In this document: piece by piece, positions 25,813 to 38,085 of the stretch
How the letters are laid out: each line of letters opens with the position of its first letter
Position numbering within the stretch: position 1 is the first letter of the stretch
Assembly (NCBI GenBank): GCA_013396995.1
Contig: VWZP01005600.1
Span: 1,267,072 to 1,331,071 of the forward strand
DNA: 64,000 nt
Reading direction: 5' to 3'
From: Dicaeum eximium
Lineage: Eukaryota; Chordata; Aves; Passeriformes; Dicaeidae
Notes under the pieces: generated by a model
Told to the model about the DNA's origin: nothing
Database searches by the model: none
What the model saw: the letters and a program-made list of their open reading frames with translations, nothing else
Translations under genes and position numbers: made by a program

Positions 25813-27188
25813 TGTCACGGTTTGAGGCTTACCCAGAAATGGTAAGATTTATGTGCGGCTCAGTGAGATTCCAAATAAAGAAATTCAGGAGGAAGAAGGA
25901 GGAGCTTTCTTTTTTCTAGGCAGGGAGCAAAGAGGTGAGACCTCTGGCCAGGCCCGGGAGGGGGCTGGGCCCCTTCCCCAGGCCAGGCCAGGCCAGCCGG
26001 CGGGTGCGGGAAGGTTTTCCCCCACCCTCACTTCATCGGAGGTGGCGGCAGGCGGCAGGGTGGAAAGAGGCAGGCCAGATTTGTTGCGGCTCTCCCCCCC
26101 CATCGGTGGCGGCAGGAAGGCGGGGGAGGGTGGCCCCCAGACTAAGGTCTTGTAAACATGGCCCCCCCCAGGAGCAGCCCAGGGCCGGACTCCCCCTCCC
26201 CAGGAGCGGCCCAGGGAAGGCGCGGCGCAGGAAATTTGATCCTGAGGAAGCTGCGAAGATCTGCAGCTGAGAGAGAGACAGCCGCAGTTCCCGCGGCGGG
26301 AGTCACCTGAGCTCTGCAGGCCTGGGCGAGAAGTTAACCCCTTCAAAACTCTAATCTTCCTTCCAGTGAGTGAGTGAGGAACCAGATGAGAGACAATGTA
26401 AAGAATGACATTGAAACATCAAAGTTAGTGAAACAGAAGTGAAGCTCAGATGGGAGGGATGAGGAGATGGATTAAAAACCTGCTGTGAGTTATGGAGAAA
26501 AGACTCTTTTCTATTGTAACATACAAAAGGCTGTTGGGGAGATGGAAAGTTCAAACTTGAGCAAAGGAGAGTCTCCAAAGGGAAGGGAGCAGTTTGAGGC
26601 AGTTGTTGTGATCCTATGAGAATTTGAACAGAGAAGAGGAAATTGTGCCTCAGGGAGAGAAGAAGAAGAAGATTTTTGCAGACTTTTGCTGCCTGGGAGG
26701 ACCCAGTGAGAGAAGAGAAGGAGATCCTTTGTTTTCTTTTGTAAAGTTCATCTCTAAAACACGAAATCCCTGCGCACGCAGGCTTTGTGGCCCCTTCCCA
26801 GCTTTGGGACAGCCGTGGAAGGTGGGAAGAACCTCACAAGCAAGTTTCCCCGGGTGGGTTGCTTGTGGGGACATGAAGAGACACAAGAGAACATTTCTTT
26901 TCTCTTGTGGAGGAGTTTTTCCATAACATGAACAAGAGGGACTCCTCTCCCTGAGAGAGAATTGAGAAAAGACTATGTCATAAGGAATGGACTGATTAGA
27001 ATGTCTGAGTGTTATTTCTTTACATTGACAAATGGGAAGGGAATGTTTGTGGAGGGAGGAGAAGAATCTGAAGAGGTTTTTTTTTTCCTTTTTGTCTTTT
27101 TCTTTTAGTTAGTGTTAATAAACTGTCTTTGTATTCTCTTGAAGGAGAAAGCCTGCTTTACTTTTCTCTTAGTTAGTCCTGTTTCACA
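25813..27188 (+). mobile_element. Long solo-LTR-like element (ERV-derived), GC-rich core
   Basis: The block opens with TGTCACGGTTTGAGGCTTAC and ends in TCCTGTTTCACA, giving the 5'-TG...CA-3' termini of an LTR. The TGTCACGG-type start resembles long LTRs of songbird ERVL-like elements (from memory, not searched). A strongly GC-rich, CpG-bearing core (about 25930-26330) is unlike the AT-rich surroundings. Purine-rich sequence follows, then T-rich sequence, then AATAAA at 27117-27122 about 66 bp before the end, as expected for a polyadenylation site with a short U5. No gag or pol frame is present, and proline-rich frames in the GC core are compositional artefacts. A target-site duplication was not found, so the boundaries are approximate. 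The alternative is a CpG-island promoter of an unseen gene. Confidence 0.55.
27117..27122 (+). terminator. Polyadenylation signal in the LTR-like block
   Basis: AATAAA follows a long T-rich stretch and is followed by TGT/TTG-rich sequence (CTGTCTTTGTATTC), a plausible downstream element. This orients the LTR-like block to the plus strand. Confidence 0.5.
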
Positions 27189-28072
27189 GCTGGAGAATAT
27201 TCTGATAATTAACCAGCATGAGAGAAAACCCACCACATTTAATAGTGCATTAGCCGAGAAAAATTCAAATTAATTCAAATTGAGAAAATTCAAAATTAGC
27301 GAACCCAAACCACTACAGAATGGTATGTGCATATTGAAAAATGAATGCAAGCACTTAAAATCAGAGTATTTATCTATCAGGGAAGAAGAATATGATGCTC
27401 ATGGCTCCCAAACAAGATGGATGACAAAACACAGAGTTTATTTAATTTGCAGAGGCACTCCAACTGAAAGACTTAAAATCCTCAGGTAAAAGCCCCAGAA
27501 AGAAGCCTGAAGATGTCAGTAGTCATTGCTGGTGCACTGACCTGCTATTCCTACATGCAAAGCACATGTATTACCTGTGAAGGTGGCCCCTGCAATGCAG
27601 AGCTTGGTGATAGATTCAGCAGTTTGCTCTTTGCCCACTGGCACCAAGATAGGTGGTGCAGTGCATGAGCTGAGTTCCATACACTATATTTTACTGAGAT
27701 TATGCATGTGTCATAGTGCCCTCCAGGTAAAATACAAATATCACAGAGTCTCTAACACCTGATTGATTCCCCATGTGGAAGAAGTGGATCCATAACCTCT
27801 GCACACTCAGTATCCTGTGTCACTGCTGCACAATGCCAGCAGTCATATCTGCTTCACGGGGGGGAAAAACCCCCAACTTATTTTTATTTAACAATAAACA
27901 GCAGGATTTTAGAGGTGAGAGATTGAAAAATATTGGCAGTATCAAAGTCTACTTTGTAAAACTCACTGCAACTGTTTGCTTGTGTCGTGAGGAAACTTTT
28001 TTAATCTCATTGATTTTTTTTTTTCCAAAGTATCACTAACAACCTAAGTGATCAAGTACAGAGCTAGGAATC

Positions 28073-28126
28073 TGAAATGTATGACTTGTGCTTTTTCTTA
28101 GGAAAAAGCACAAGTCATACATTTCA
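28073..28126. repeat. Perfect hairpin: 25-bp stem, 4-nt loop
   Basis: The left arm (28073-28097) begins TGAAATGTATGAC and ends GTGCTTTTTC. The right arm (28102-28126) is its exact reverse complement, starting GAAAAAGCAC and ending CATACATTTCA. The spacer is TTAG. There is no mismatch or bulge, and pairing stops sharply outside the arms. Real microRNA precursors usually have bulges and a larger loop, so a template-switching event that made a recent inverted duplication is the simpler reading. Expression as a small-RNA precursor cannot be excluded from sequence alone. Confidence 0.93.
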
Positions 28127-31100
28127 TTTTTCTTTTTGCTTAGGATACATTAGCATTGCAACTTCAAGTAAATATATCCTCACAGAGAGTTTTCAATTGG
28201 TTGTACGAATCTGTGGACTATAATACATACTAAGGAAAGTATGCGCGAGAAATCACAAAGACTTTCAAATATTAGAAAAATAGGAAGCATGAAATGAAAT
28301 GTCAAAATGAGAACATAAAATTACAATGTAATCCTAACACAAAACAAAGTATTCTTCAGAGTACTCTTTTGATTTGTAGCAAAAGAGTAACAAAAAAAAA
28401 CTAATTTCATGTGCATATAATCACAAGTTTCTGATTATTTTTCTAGAGTTATTACTGCAACTTGCTCTGAATCTCCTACATCTATTGGAACCAGCAGCTT
28501 GCAATGAATTGAATTTTCATTGAATTTTCATTCAGAGATCCCAGAAAGGGAAGAAACTCCTGCTGCTCAAAGCTTGCAGGCAAGTGACATCAACTCTCCT
28601 GTGTCACTTCACTACAGATGGATTCACAGTTCAATAAGCCACAGGCTCTTCATTACCAAGTTCTGCTACCTTAGGCTGGGGATACACCAGGAAAGTCAGA
28701 GCTTTCCCATCCAACCCTGTCTCATCTCAGCACTTTTCATCCCAACAGACCTTGGGAGATGCCATTTCTGTCAATTTTATCATTTTCTGTTCAAGCTCTG
28801 TGAACTGGAACAACAAAGCTCTTGAACTGGAGGCTCTTGGAGGGGCTTCCCCACCTCCAGTGGTCATTTTCAGGAACTCTTTACCTCTCCAAGGCACAGT
28901 CTCATGCTCTGAGGTGGGGAATGGGTGTGAGCTTACAGGGAACAGGGAGCTTATATGGGTCATGCAGCAGTATAGACCCTTATTTTAATATATATACACC
29001 TCCTTACTAGCAACATTACCCAGATTATTTACACACATATTATATATATACTTCATGATACACCGAAAGGCTTTTTTCATATGAAAAAGAGTAGTGGGAT
29101 ATTTATGGCTTTAGATTAGGTCAGGCTTTATTGCAAAAATCTGTTAGACATACAAGTATATTTAAATAGATCTACCAAAAAAGTTTCTGATAACATTGAG
29201 GATTAGGAAATAAAAGCTATATAATGAGCCTATACTGAAAGGAAAAGAAAGTAGAGAAAAGTGATTCCATTTAAGAAAGAAAAGGACACAGACAAAAACC
29301 TTACTAAGATTTTTTTTTTTTGCTGCAGACATTTTTTTCTAGTTCATATGTAAAGCATCTAATATTTTCAACTGTAGACATAGATCTAATAAAACCACTC
29401 AGGTGTGATGCTCTAATTCATAGACACCTAGACAGATTTGGTAGATGCAGTGCTCCATCTTACAGGTAATTGGTAGCAAGGATGTTCTCCACTTTCTTTC
29501 TCTAATAGTGTTAAGCATGTATTGACAGGATGCCTCTCTATGCTGCTCTATGTTTGGCACTTAGGAGAGGTTCAATTAACCAACCTTTCATCTCTATTTC
29601 CACATAAAATACAGCTTTACTTTCCCGTGCTAATTGCTAAGCCCAGAGCACTCACTGCCTCTGCGATTCTAAAGCCTGGCTCTGCACTCGGGAGCACTGA
29701 GCATGTTCTCTGCTGCAAAGAGCTGGCACAGATAACCTGAATAACTTTTCACACCAGCTTCTTGTCCTCTCCCTGTGGAAGCTTTTGTCCACACTGGCTG
29801 GAACAAAGAGTGTGCCTAATTTACAGGACTCCCTGCACATCTGCATTCAGGGAAGTTAACACACCGTACTTAATCCTGAAAGTATGTGGGTACTGTATTT
29901 CCTAGCATGAATGAGATTTCAAAACATTCACATTTTATATAAGGATAAAAGCCAAATCATACTTGTAAGCCAATTAAAATGTTGTCTCAGTTCTCAGAGG
30001 TTAACATGGTTGGGAGCTTAGAAGTGGATACTTCTAGTAGAAATAATGAGTGGATAGCAGACAAAGAATTAATAAATTATCTTAATCTGTATTTGTTTAC
30101 AAATATACAATCCCTGCAGATGGTTTTAAACAGAACGAGGTTTCAGTGGCATAATTTAAGCATACACAAAAGTGATTATCAGCCAACACTTCAATCAGCA
30201 GTTTCTTCTTGGACAATTCCCTGCATGTCTTTGTTCCTGCAGAGAACAGATTATTCTCTGAACAGCTTCATTTATATTGCTCTCTGTATGCTTTTGCTCA
30301 GAGTTCCAAAATACAGCTAATAACTAATTCTTCAGTCACATGCAAGATAAGTTTTAAATTTTCTCCAATTCCATATTTTGCCTGACAAAGAAGGAGAAGG
30401 AGTTTTCTGGTGTCAAATTTAGCTTAGCTGACCTGGTAGGCAGCATTCCTGATAAAGTAGCAGCATCTGAAAACAACTGAGGAAATACAGTTTTTCATTG
30501 CCATGTAAGAAAGAGATTCAATAAACATTCCTGGCAATGTAGTTCTGGACAAAGAGCAATCCTGATAAACTGAGTGAAATAATTTTCTGATGTTCAGAAA
30601 TCAGAGAATAAATATATGAAATCCAGTATTTTATTATTAATGTAAACAATAAGGTGTTATTATAATACTTAAATTAAGGGGTTTGTAACATTTCAGAGTG
30701 CACTGACTTCAATTACAGAAGCCACTCAAGTTTCCAAGGCTGAGAGTTTTCTGACCCATGGTCAAATTAGGAATGGGATTTCAGGAGCTGTACTGAGTAC
30801 AGGTTTTTAGATTGTTTGAAAAAGCCCTAGAGGGATCTTTTTGCTGCTCCTTTTAAGAGTATGTAGCTAAAATAAACTAGGCAGCCTTAACCCAGATGCA
30901 CCAAAAAGCACAAAGGGAATGATGCTACTGAGGACATTACCAAATACAGCAAAAAAAGTTTTAAAAAGCACAAAAAAAGACCTACTCATCTACCACGAAA
31001 GATGGATAAAAAGGATGACATGGCTAAAAAAGCATTTTCTTTTCCTCCCCCTTAAAAGGGAAGGAAAGTTTCCCAAAGTGGACAAAACACCAACCTCACT

Positions 31101-33895
31101 ATAGATATAATTTTGGTCTTTTTCAAATTTTCAGCATTACAACAACAGAAATATTTTATAGTTTTACCAAGTTCAGGACATCAGTAAACTAAACCCTTTA
31201 AGAAGATAAAGTAAAAAAATAAGCAACAAAACCCCTCTCCTGTGATCATGTACTCTGACTAAACAAGTAAGGAAGTACAGAAAAATCAGCTTCTTGTTTT
31301 GAAATGTAAGTTGGTAGATAATTGTTGGAAAGTTCACACCAACAAAATAATGTTAGGAGGGGCCAAAATAAACCACAGCCCTCAACATACCTCACAAATG
31401 ATTTTTTGGGGGAAGAAAACTGTGACAGTGAAGTGCAGCTTTATAATTGCATTAAGGTTATAAGTATATTCTGCTTCCCTTCAGAAGACCTTCAGCAAGA
31501 CTGAACCACTATTGCTGGTTACGATTACAGAAATTAAATAGAAGCTTCATGGCTTCATTGAAGTCATTCAAACCGAACACATTTATCAGCTCTTTGGTGA
31601 CAAAGAAGGAAATAGTATGATCTAATCTTGACTGCCGACTACTCTACTCCAAAATATTCTCATTTCACTAAAGTACCTGTTGCTTAAACCAATCTTGTCA
31701 TTACGGCTTAACAGCTTCCTTCCATTTAACAACACAAAATAATTTTAACATTTTTGTATCTTAGCTATCAAGTAGAGTACTATATGGCATGAACAGTAAT
31801 TTAGCAAGGAAAACCCTTCATGAAACAAGTGATTTATTCTTCTTTGAAAAAGGAAATTTTTATCAGTATTTCCTCTTGTCATAGAAACAACTCCATTCAT
31901 TTCCACAGAAACAGTAAAAATGAGTTTCATATGGTTGTTTTCATTGTCTCTAACCCCTAAGATGAGTCAAAGTTTTCACAATTCAGTATCACTGAAGCAT
32001 TAGCCCATGTTCCTGGTTCTCTAATCATTAGACTGAAAGCTGCCACTTTCAACTTTTCCAGCATAATTGTACAGGCTAAGATTACTTTTGCTTATATTTC
32101 ATCTCCATTTAATGCAAGCTTAAAAAATTTGAAATTGCAGTGTAAATTCAAATTATTATTAAACACGCATCACATTTGCTTACATTCCAGACACCTGAAG
32201 CACAAGGGGTTAATTGAAAGACAATCCAAAACCAGAGTGTCAGATTCCCTGTCCCCAAACATGCCTTTGCTCGTGTCAGTCTCTCTATCATCTTTGACGC
32301 TGCTGTTTGTTATTTAAGTAAGATATTCTCCAAATTAATATATGGCATAAATCACCAAATCTGTCAGCAAAGATAGATTAACAGTGGACAAGGAGGAAAG
32401 ACTCAAAGGCATGTGAGATTACAGATTCCAACCAAGGCTATGCCTCTTCTCAAAAAGACACTGCTTAGGTAGAAACAAATTCTATAGCATTGCTGCTATG
32501 GTGAACTGAAAACATTTTCAAGAGACAGAATCTGCTCAATGTGTAAAATCATCCTTATTTGTCAATTCTCCGGATAGAACAGGAACTAAAAGATGGCTAG
32601 TATTTTTTTTCCCCTCAAACAATAGGATCTATTATATAATATTTGGTCATGTTCAAACGTTTACTGACGGTGAAGGAGAAAAAAAGGTGGTTAAAAAAAA
32701 AAAAAAGGAAATTCTAAATTAGTGCCACCTATTTGTTTCCCAATTCCCTTTTAGTCTCTGAAACTTTTTACTGCTCACAGACTGGATAATAAAATTGAAA
32801 TTCATATCAAATGAACTCTACAAAATGACAGTAGCTATCTATTAGTAGTGTATTTTTAACTGCACTATTTTCCTTTAGCCTGCATTTTAGCAACAACATG
32901 CTGTATGTGTTTAATTATTTGTTTTGTTTTAAATCAAGATTGTATTAGTTTAATTGATTATCCACACATATATGGTTGGCAGACTAATTTGTTCTGAGCT
33001 CTTTTGGGGAGATACATTTGAGGCTCTGTTTTGTCATTTGCAGGACAACAGAACTGCCTGGAATCAAAGCTTAGGAAAAATATATCAGAATAACTATACA
33101 AAGTAGGCTAATTATCTCAAACCAGCAGTATGTGGTTTGACCACCCTTGGAGCTGGAAGAATCCCTAATTTCCCATGACTGCCACCTCCCATTTCAATAC
33201 TCCAGTATATTCTCCACGCAGGTAGAAAAAATGATGGAAAGAAGAAATACCATTTAACCAAGTTCTGGTAGTTAATTAGAAATCTACCAGTTGAATAGTA
33301 AATCTGCACATCCTTGAGACCTTTTATTACCATACATTTTCGGAGAATAATTGAGTTATTGGAAAATGACTTTTACCTCCTCAGCTTTATTAATGTACCT
33401 AGGCATATTTCAGTTTTAAAAGTCACTATCCAAAACCAGCATCAAAACAAATCAGCTGCAGAATTTAAATCCAGTGCAGAAATGTATTAGATGGATCATG
33501 ATAGGAAAAATGTATCATTAGATTAATTAGGCAATTATCAGAACTCACAGCTGCTCTCTTTAATAACTGATTCAGTGGCTCTGAATTAATAAGAGATACT
33601 TTCTACAAATAGAAGTTTATAGAAACATTTGTTTCTTTGATGTTAGGAATAGAAAAGAGACTGTACACTCAAACCAGGCTTCTATTCAAGAAGTATAATC
33701 AAAAGGTAGTTCTTATATCCATGCTTCTCTAATATACTGCATTGGATAATGAATTGAGAATGCTTATGATATCCATTTACTTCAGGAGAACTTCTATTTT
33801 TTTAAGCTTCATTGAAGACAGAATTGGGCCCAATTTGATTTTTATAGCCAATGTGTTTTTCAAGTCACTTCATTCAACAAAACAGAAGTTTGCAC

Positions 33896-33927
33896 CTTAT
33901 TAACAAGATATCTTATTAACAAGATAT
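33896..33927. repeat. 16-bp perfect tandem duplication
   Basis: CTTATTAACAAGATAT occurs twice back to back (33896-33911 and 33912-33927). It is probably a recent slippage duplication in AT-rich DNA. Confidence 0.92.
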
Positions 33928-36900
33928 CTAAAATATAGTAATGAAATGTGGGAATCTGATCCTCACAGTTCAAGGCAGGTATAAACTGAGATATCCCAGG
34001 TCATAACCTGTTCACTGATCCTACTCAAATGTGTTGTGAAGTTATGGGACAAAAATCCTCAATGGCAGCATGCAGTTGTTTATTCCAATCCCACTTCTTG
34101 AAGTCCAAAATAATTTTGTAAAGCTAAGAAATAGAATGGGATCCCTGCTATTTATGTCCCTTTGGAAGAATCCTTCAGTTTATCCTCCAAATCTTTACTT
34201 CATGTTGAATTCATTTTTATCATCTCCTCGTATTGAGATAAAAAATACTATCAGTTTTTTAAACAGCAAAAGCATTCCAAGAAAAAACTCTAAGCAAACC
34301 CTACCCATATTTGTTTCATATGAATTTTCAAATTAACATCTAAATACAAATTCAAATACTTCTATTTTTTATTAAGTGGGATTGATATAAGGGTAAGGAT
34401 GTTCTGCTCCAGTGCTCTGAGAATAAAATGAATACCCAGAAAAAATTATTCAAGCCAAAAGAAAGCCTATCATTAATGTATTAGTGGGAGATGAACACAG
34501 GATTGACACAGATGAAATGAGGAAAGTTGGGTTGACTAATGGCCAAACAAGGAAACTGAAATATGTCATAGTGAGAAGTCCTTGCCCCGGGAGAACTTAA
34601 AAGCTATTTATTAATTTTCTGCTAGGCAGAGCCTTTGCAAGCTCTCAGCTTTAGTCAGCATTTTACATAATCTCCTTACTTAAAGCTACACAAGCCTCTC
34701 TAGCAAATTCTGAAAGCTGCTTTTAGATCTTGTACAAACTGCACCACCCTCCCAGATTTAAACATTTCTTCTCTGGGAGAAATGATTCAACTTTCTTGGC
34801 CAAATCCCTGCTGAATTTTGTGGATATTCATGAAGGATAAATACAGCTCATAAAGGACAAAGCAAATTTGCTTTTCCAGTCAGCAGGCAAGATTGCTCAA
34901 ATACCATTAACAGAACAGAGAGGAAGAAGGGATGCATTTCTTCAGAGAAATTCTACAGAAACTTCTTTAGAAACTCAGCAAGGCTGAGCTTCTAAAGCAA
35001 AGGCTTCACAGGACAGTTCGAATATCACTTTGTAATACCAACAGAAAATAGAGAGTGATTCTACATCTAAATTTATGTTATCTAATTTGATTGAATTCTC
35101 TTCCAGAATATGAGACTCAAAAAACAGCATTTAAGAACAAGCAAACAAAAGAAACCCCAAGAACAATAAACACCCAGGGAATATAATTTGTGACAGTTGT
35201 AGGAAGACTTAAGCATTACCTGTCATTCTTTAAACTACTGTAAATATTTAAATTGCTACAAGTTTGCCACATTATAATCTAGACAGAAGTGTCTTTCTTT
35301 GCAGTTGCTGCTTCACATGACAGATCTCATGTTCCACTTACATTTTTTTTAATCCTTAGCCTTAGTGTTGATGTAACAGAAACAACATATGCTGCAGTAT
35401 TTGCTGCTATTTGTTCTTCCCAGCATCTCTGCACTTTTTGCTTGTATACAGAGTATGTCAGAACACAGTAAAGAACCCACATGACTCCCTGTAATCTTCA
35501 AAGATGTTCCTTAGCATGTATAAAAGCACATGATTTACCTGATTTCATACAGGTAACATAAACATACTGGAAAAGGAAAAACAGCAAGGAGCAGGGTAGA
35601 AGATGCTGTGCTTTCACTGCTCAAAGGAAAAAACAATCCCACTGGTTCTTGGACTGAGCTCTGTTCTGAACATGGAGCTGTGCTCTACTTGCTCTCTGGT
35701 CTGAAATTCCACAAAGACAATAAAAAATGTTGTTCAGATTTTGTCTTACCCAGCCTGTGTTCAGGTCTGATGGATGCTGGGAGCACCACAGGACCAGACT
35801 TGTGGCCAGGAACACCAGGATGAAGGATGCAAACACTCCTCAAATAAGGAAGAAAACCTGTATTTAAGAAGCATCGAGGTATCATCACTAGGTCATTTGT
35901 ACTTTTAAGGCATTTTAATCTTTAATAGTAATATAGCTACATAGTTAAAATTGCAAACCAGCTAATTCACTCCTCTTTTGCATTAGGGAAAGCAGCATTA
36001 TTTATAACTCAAGAATTCAATATGGTAAAAGGGTTTCCTTCTGTTCCCTCTAAGAAATAAAGGACAGCCTCATATTATATGATGGCACTCCATGGAGCAT
36101 GTTGAGATGGATGAGCAACTCTAAGACTACTTTTGCTGTCAAAGGAAAACTTGTTTTATCATGGGATAACTAATACCTAAAAACTTTCCCTTGCAAGTGG
36201 AGCCAAAGAATTTCACACATTGGTAAGCTAAGCAACATGAAATGAACACATCCAGAGGAATGCAGTTTATCTTGCTGCTCTTTATAGCAGCCTCAGAGGA
36301 ATCAAAGAACCCTGCTTCTATTTAAGATTTTGCACTGGCAGAGCTGACATCATTTATTTAATAACAAAGTAAAACAAACTATCTGGAGCCCGTGAGGAAA
36401 ACACTGAAGTTAACAAATACTGCAGACAGCAATAAGCTTTTGAAGCAGAACCAGTATGTGTGCAGCACAACCACCAAACAGGCAAAAGGTAGAATGCCAA
36501 AAGCAACACAGAGAAACAAGCAGCATTATTTGTCAAACAAAACTTGGATGGATAGCAAGGAGACAAAATGCATTATTGCCTCTTGATTTATGCCACAACA
36601 TATTTTTTTCCACTAGTCACAACTACACAGATAGTAAATTATTTGTGTTATCTGTAGTGGCTTCCAAATCCCACCCCTAAATCTACTCAGTTGAATTTCC
36701 AGGATACCTGCCACTGAACACTTGCTTGCCAGCAGCTGATGAGTAAGGTAAGAGTACTTTTTATTCTCTAGGTTTGTGAAGGGAAATCCATAAGCACAAC
36801 AGTGCAGTCCTTTTCTGGGCTTTGCAACATTCCACAGCCATGGCCACATTGCCTGGTTTCTGCACATGCAGCTACAAGGTGTTATCTGCCTCTCACACTA

Positions 36901-37172
36901 CTAAAATGTGTCCCCCCCCTACACAATCAGGGCTCAAAACAAGAATGCATTCATTTGCACACAAAACTGACAAGGGGGTGAGATCCAATAACACATCTGC
37001 ATTTAGCCATATCAGCATCTTCCTTCTTCCCTCCTTATGCCACCAAAGGTTTCTGACATTCCCTGGTAGTCTGTATGACAGGGTTAGATGGTACCATGTT
37101 GCAGCCCATGGTGGTGGTGGACGCAACCTTCCCCAAGAGCATCTTGTGGGTGGGAGCCACAACAGCACCGGC

Positions 37173-37254
37173 ACAGACACACACACACACACACACACAC
37201 AGCGACACAAGCACAGACACGGAGACACACACACAGAGACACAAACACACACAG
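37173..37254. repeat. Compound CA microsatellite
   Basis: A near-pure CA run (about 37177-37201) continues into interrupted (CA)n with GACAC, GCACAGACACGG and AGAGACAC variants. It lies in the distal third of the inner minus-strand LTR-like unit. It explains several long threonine/histidine- or cysteine/valine-rich frames on both strands, none of which should be called genes. Confidence 0.9.
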
Positions 37255-37369
37255 CAGCTCGGCAGTGAACACACTGCAGGGTCCACGCACGGAGTTCCAA
37301 CATGCGGCACTTCAGGTAACACTGAAAGAGTCCAGGAGGCTAAAGACAAGGACAAAGGAGGGTCTAGGG

Positions 37370-37377
37370 TATAAATA
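37370..37377 (-). promoter_or_regulatory. TATA box of the inner LTR-like unit
   Basis: The plus-strand octamer TATAAATA reads TATTTATA on the minus strand. It sits downstream, in the minus direction, of a CCATTGG motif (37411-37417). The spacing fits an RNA polymerase II core promoter in an LTR U3 region. Whether it is active is unknown. Confidence 0.45.
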
Positions 37378-37606
37378 CAGGAAAAGAGGGGGCTGAGGAT
37401 CAGCAGGGATCCAATGGTCTGTTTGCTGGTTGGTACACAGGGAAGGGACCAATAGGAAATGCCAGGGTGGATAGGTGGGGTTACACAAACCAAGGGGAAA
37501 TCAGGGAAGGGAGAACTCAGTAGAACATGAACATATCAGGGTAAAAGGGGTAGGGAAGGCCAACAGGCCAATGGGGAGGACAGAACTGGGACAAATCAAC
37601 ATAGTG

Positions 37607-38085
37607 CTGCAGAGCACCATGGGGGAATGCTTCTTTCCTCACCCTGATCTGTGAGGAATGCCCAGAGCCTAAACTGCATCTCTCCAGGGGACTGCTGTTG
37701 CTCTCTCTAGGAGGCTAGTGTGGGGGATTTAGGATTCTTGTGTGACTAATTAATGTGATTAAGTAGAAGCTGTTTGCTGTTTACATTACATACACTTTTA
37801 TAGAGTTTACAAATGACTAAATACACACTTTTTTGATTGGTGCTTTTGTTTTGTTTACTCATTTTTGTCTGCATTTCTTTAGGGCATATGATTGGTTAGA
37901 GTCTAGGTGTTTCACAGTCTTGTTATCTTGTTCTCATGGACTTGGTATTTGGTTTCTCAGTTTCTTCTTTCCTAATTTAGCACAATTCATGTTTCAGTAG
38001 CCTTGATGAATTCTTCAGACTGTGATAAGAAGCTTCCAGGTAGGCTGGTTGGTGCACACTAAGGCCTTGCAAATACATCACAACA
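37607..38085 (-). mobile_element. Second LTR-like unit, minus strand (outer, 5' part)
   Basis: On the minus strand the unit starts TGTTGTGATGTATTTGC at 38085. ATTGG-type motifs appear on the plus strand at 37836-37840 and 37891-37895, so the minus strand carries true CCAAT boxes. A TATAAAAG box follows at 37796-37803, about 35 bp downstream, and then AT-rich and GC-richer R/U5-like sequence. This order is that of an LTR U3-R-U5. Its 3' end is interrupted by or abuts the unit at 37072-37601, which suggests a nested insertion, with the remainder perhaps continuing to the left of 37072. No coding region is attached and the far boundary is unknown. Confidence 0.5.
37796..37803 (-). promoter_or_regulatory. 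TATA box of the outer LTR-like unit
   Basis: The plus-strand CTTTTATA reads TATAAAAG on the minus strand, a consensus TATA box. It lies about 35 bp downstream of a CCAAT box at 37836-37840 and about 90 bp downstream of a second one at 37891-37895. Confidence 0.5.

Larger units (their letters stand above)
27189..37071. other. Anonymous AT-rich noncoding DNA
   Basis: No gene is supported in nearly 10 kb. It holds a perfect 25-bp-stem hairpin (28073-28126) and a 16-bp tandem duplication (33896-33927), listed separately. An AT-rich patch at about 33480-33620 has many TTAAT cores. Oligo(A) tracts, for example near 32694, lack an upstream AATAAA. No open frame exceeds 148 codons. The longest (36822-37268) owes its C-terminal half to the CA microsatellite. 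Confidence 0.55.
37072..37601 (-). mobile_element. Solo-LTR-like element, minus strand (inner)
   Basis: Read on the minus strand, the unit begins TGTTGATTTGTCCC and ends GTCATACA, giving TG...CA termini over 530 bp. It is flanked on the plus strand by TAGTC (37067-37071) and TAGTG (37602-37606), a 5-bp target-site duplication with one mismatch. It contains several ATTGG (inverted CCAAT) motifs, at plus coordinates 37411-37416, 37449-37453 and 37568-37572. About 35-40 bp downstream of the nearest of these in the direction of transcription is a TATTTATA box (37370-37377). The GC-rich distal third carries a GT-rich microsatellite. No AATAAA was seen on the minus strand. No retroviral coding region adjoins it, so it reads as a solo LTR of an endogenous retrovirus. 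The family assignment was not searched. Confidence 0.6.

Noticed and set aside
25853..26346. Three overlapping proline/arginine-rich frames of 100-153 codons on both strands.
   Set aside because: They reflect the GC-rich core of the LTR-like block, where stop codons are scarce. No domain was found.
37080..37097. A retroviral primer-binding site directly after an alternative LTR end at 37097 (minus strand TGGTACCATCTAACCC).
   Set aside because: It begins with TGG but I could not match it to the 3' end of any tRNA. The alternative end at 37072 gives a better flank duplication.
36893..37493. Overlapping 99-152-codon frames with CVCVCV or THTHTH runs.
   Set aside because: They arise from the CA microsatellite and the LTR-like sequence, with open frames on both strands over the same bases.
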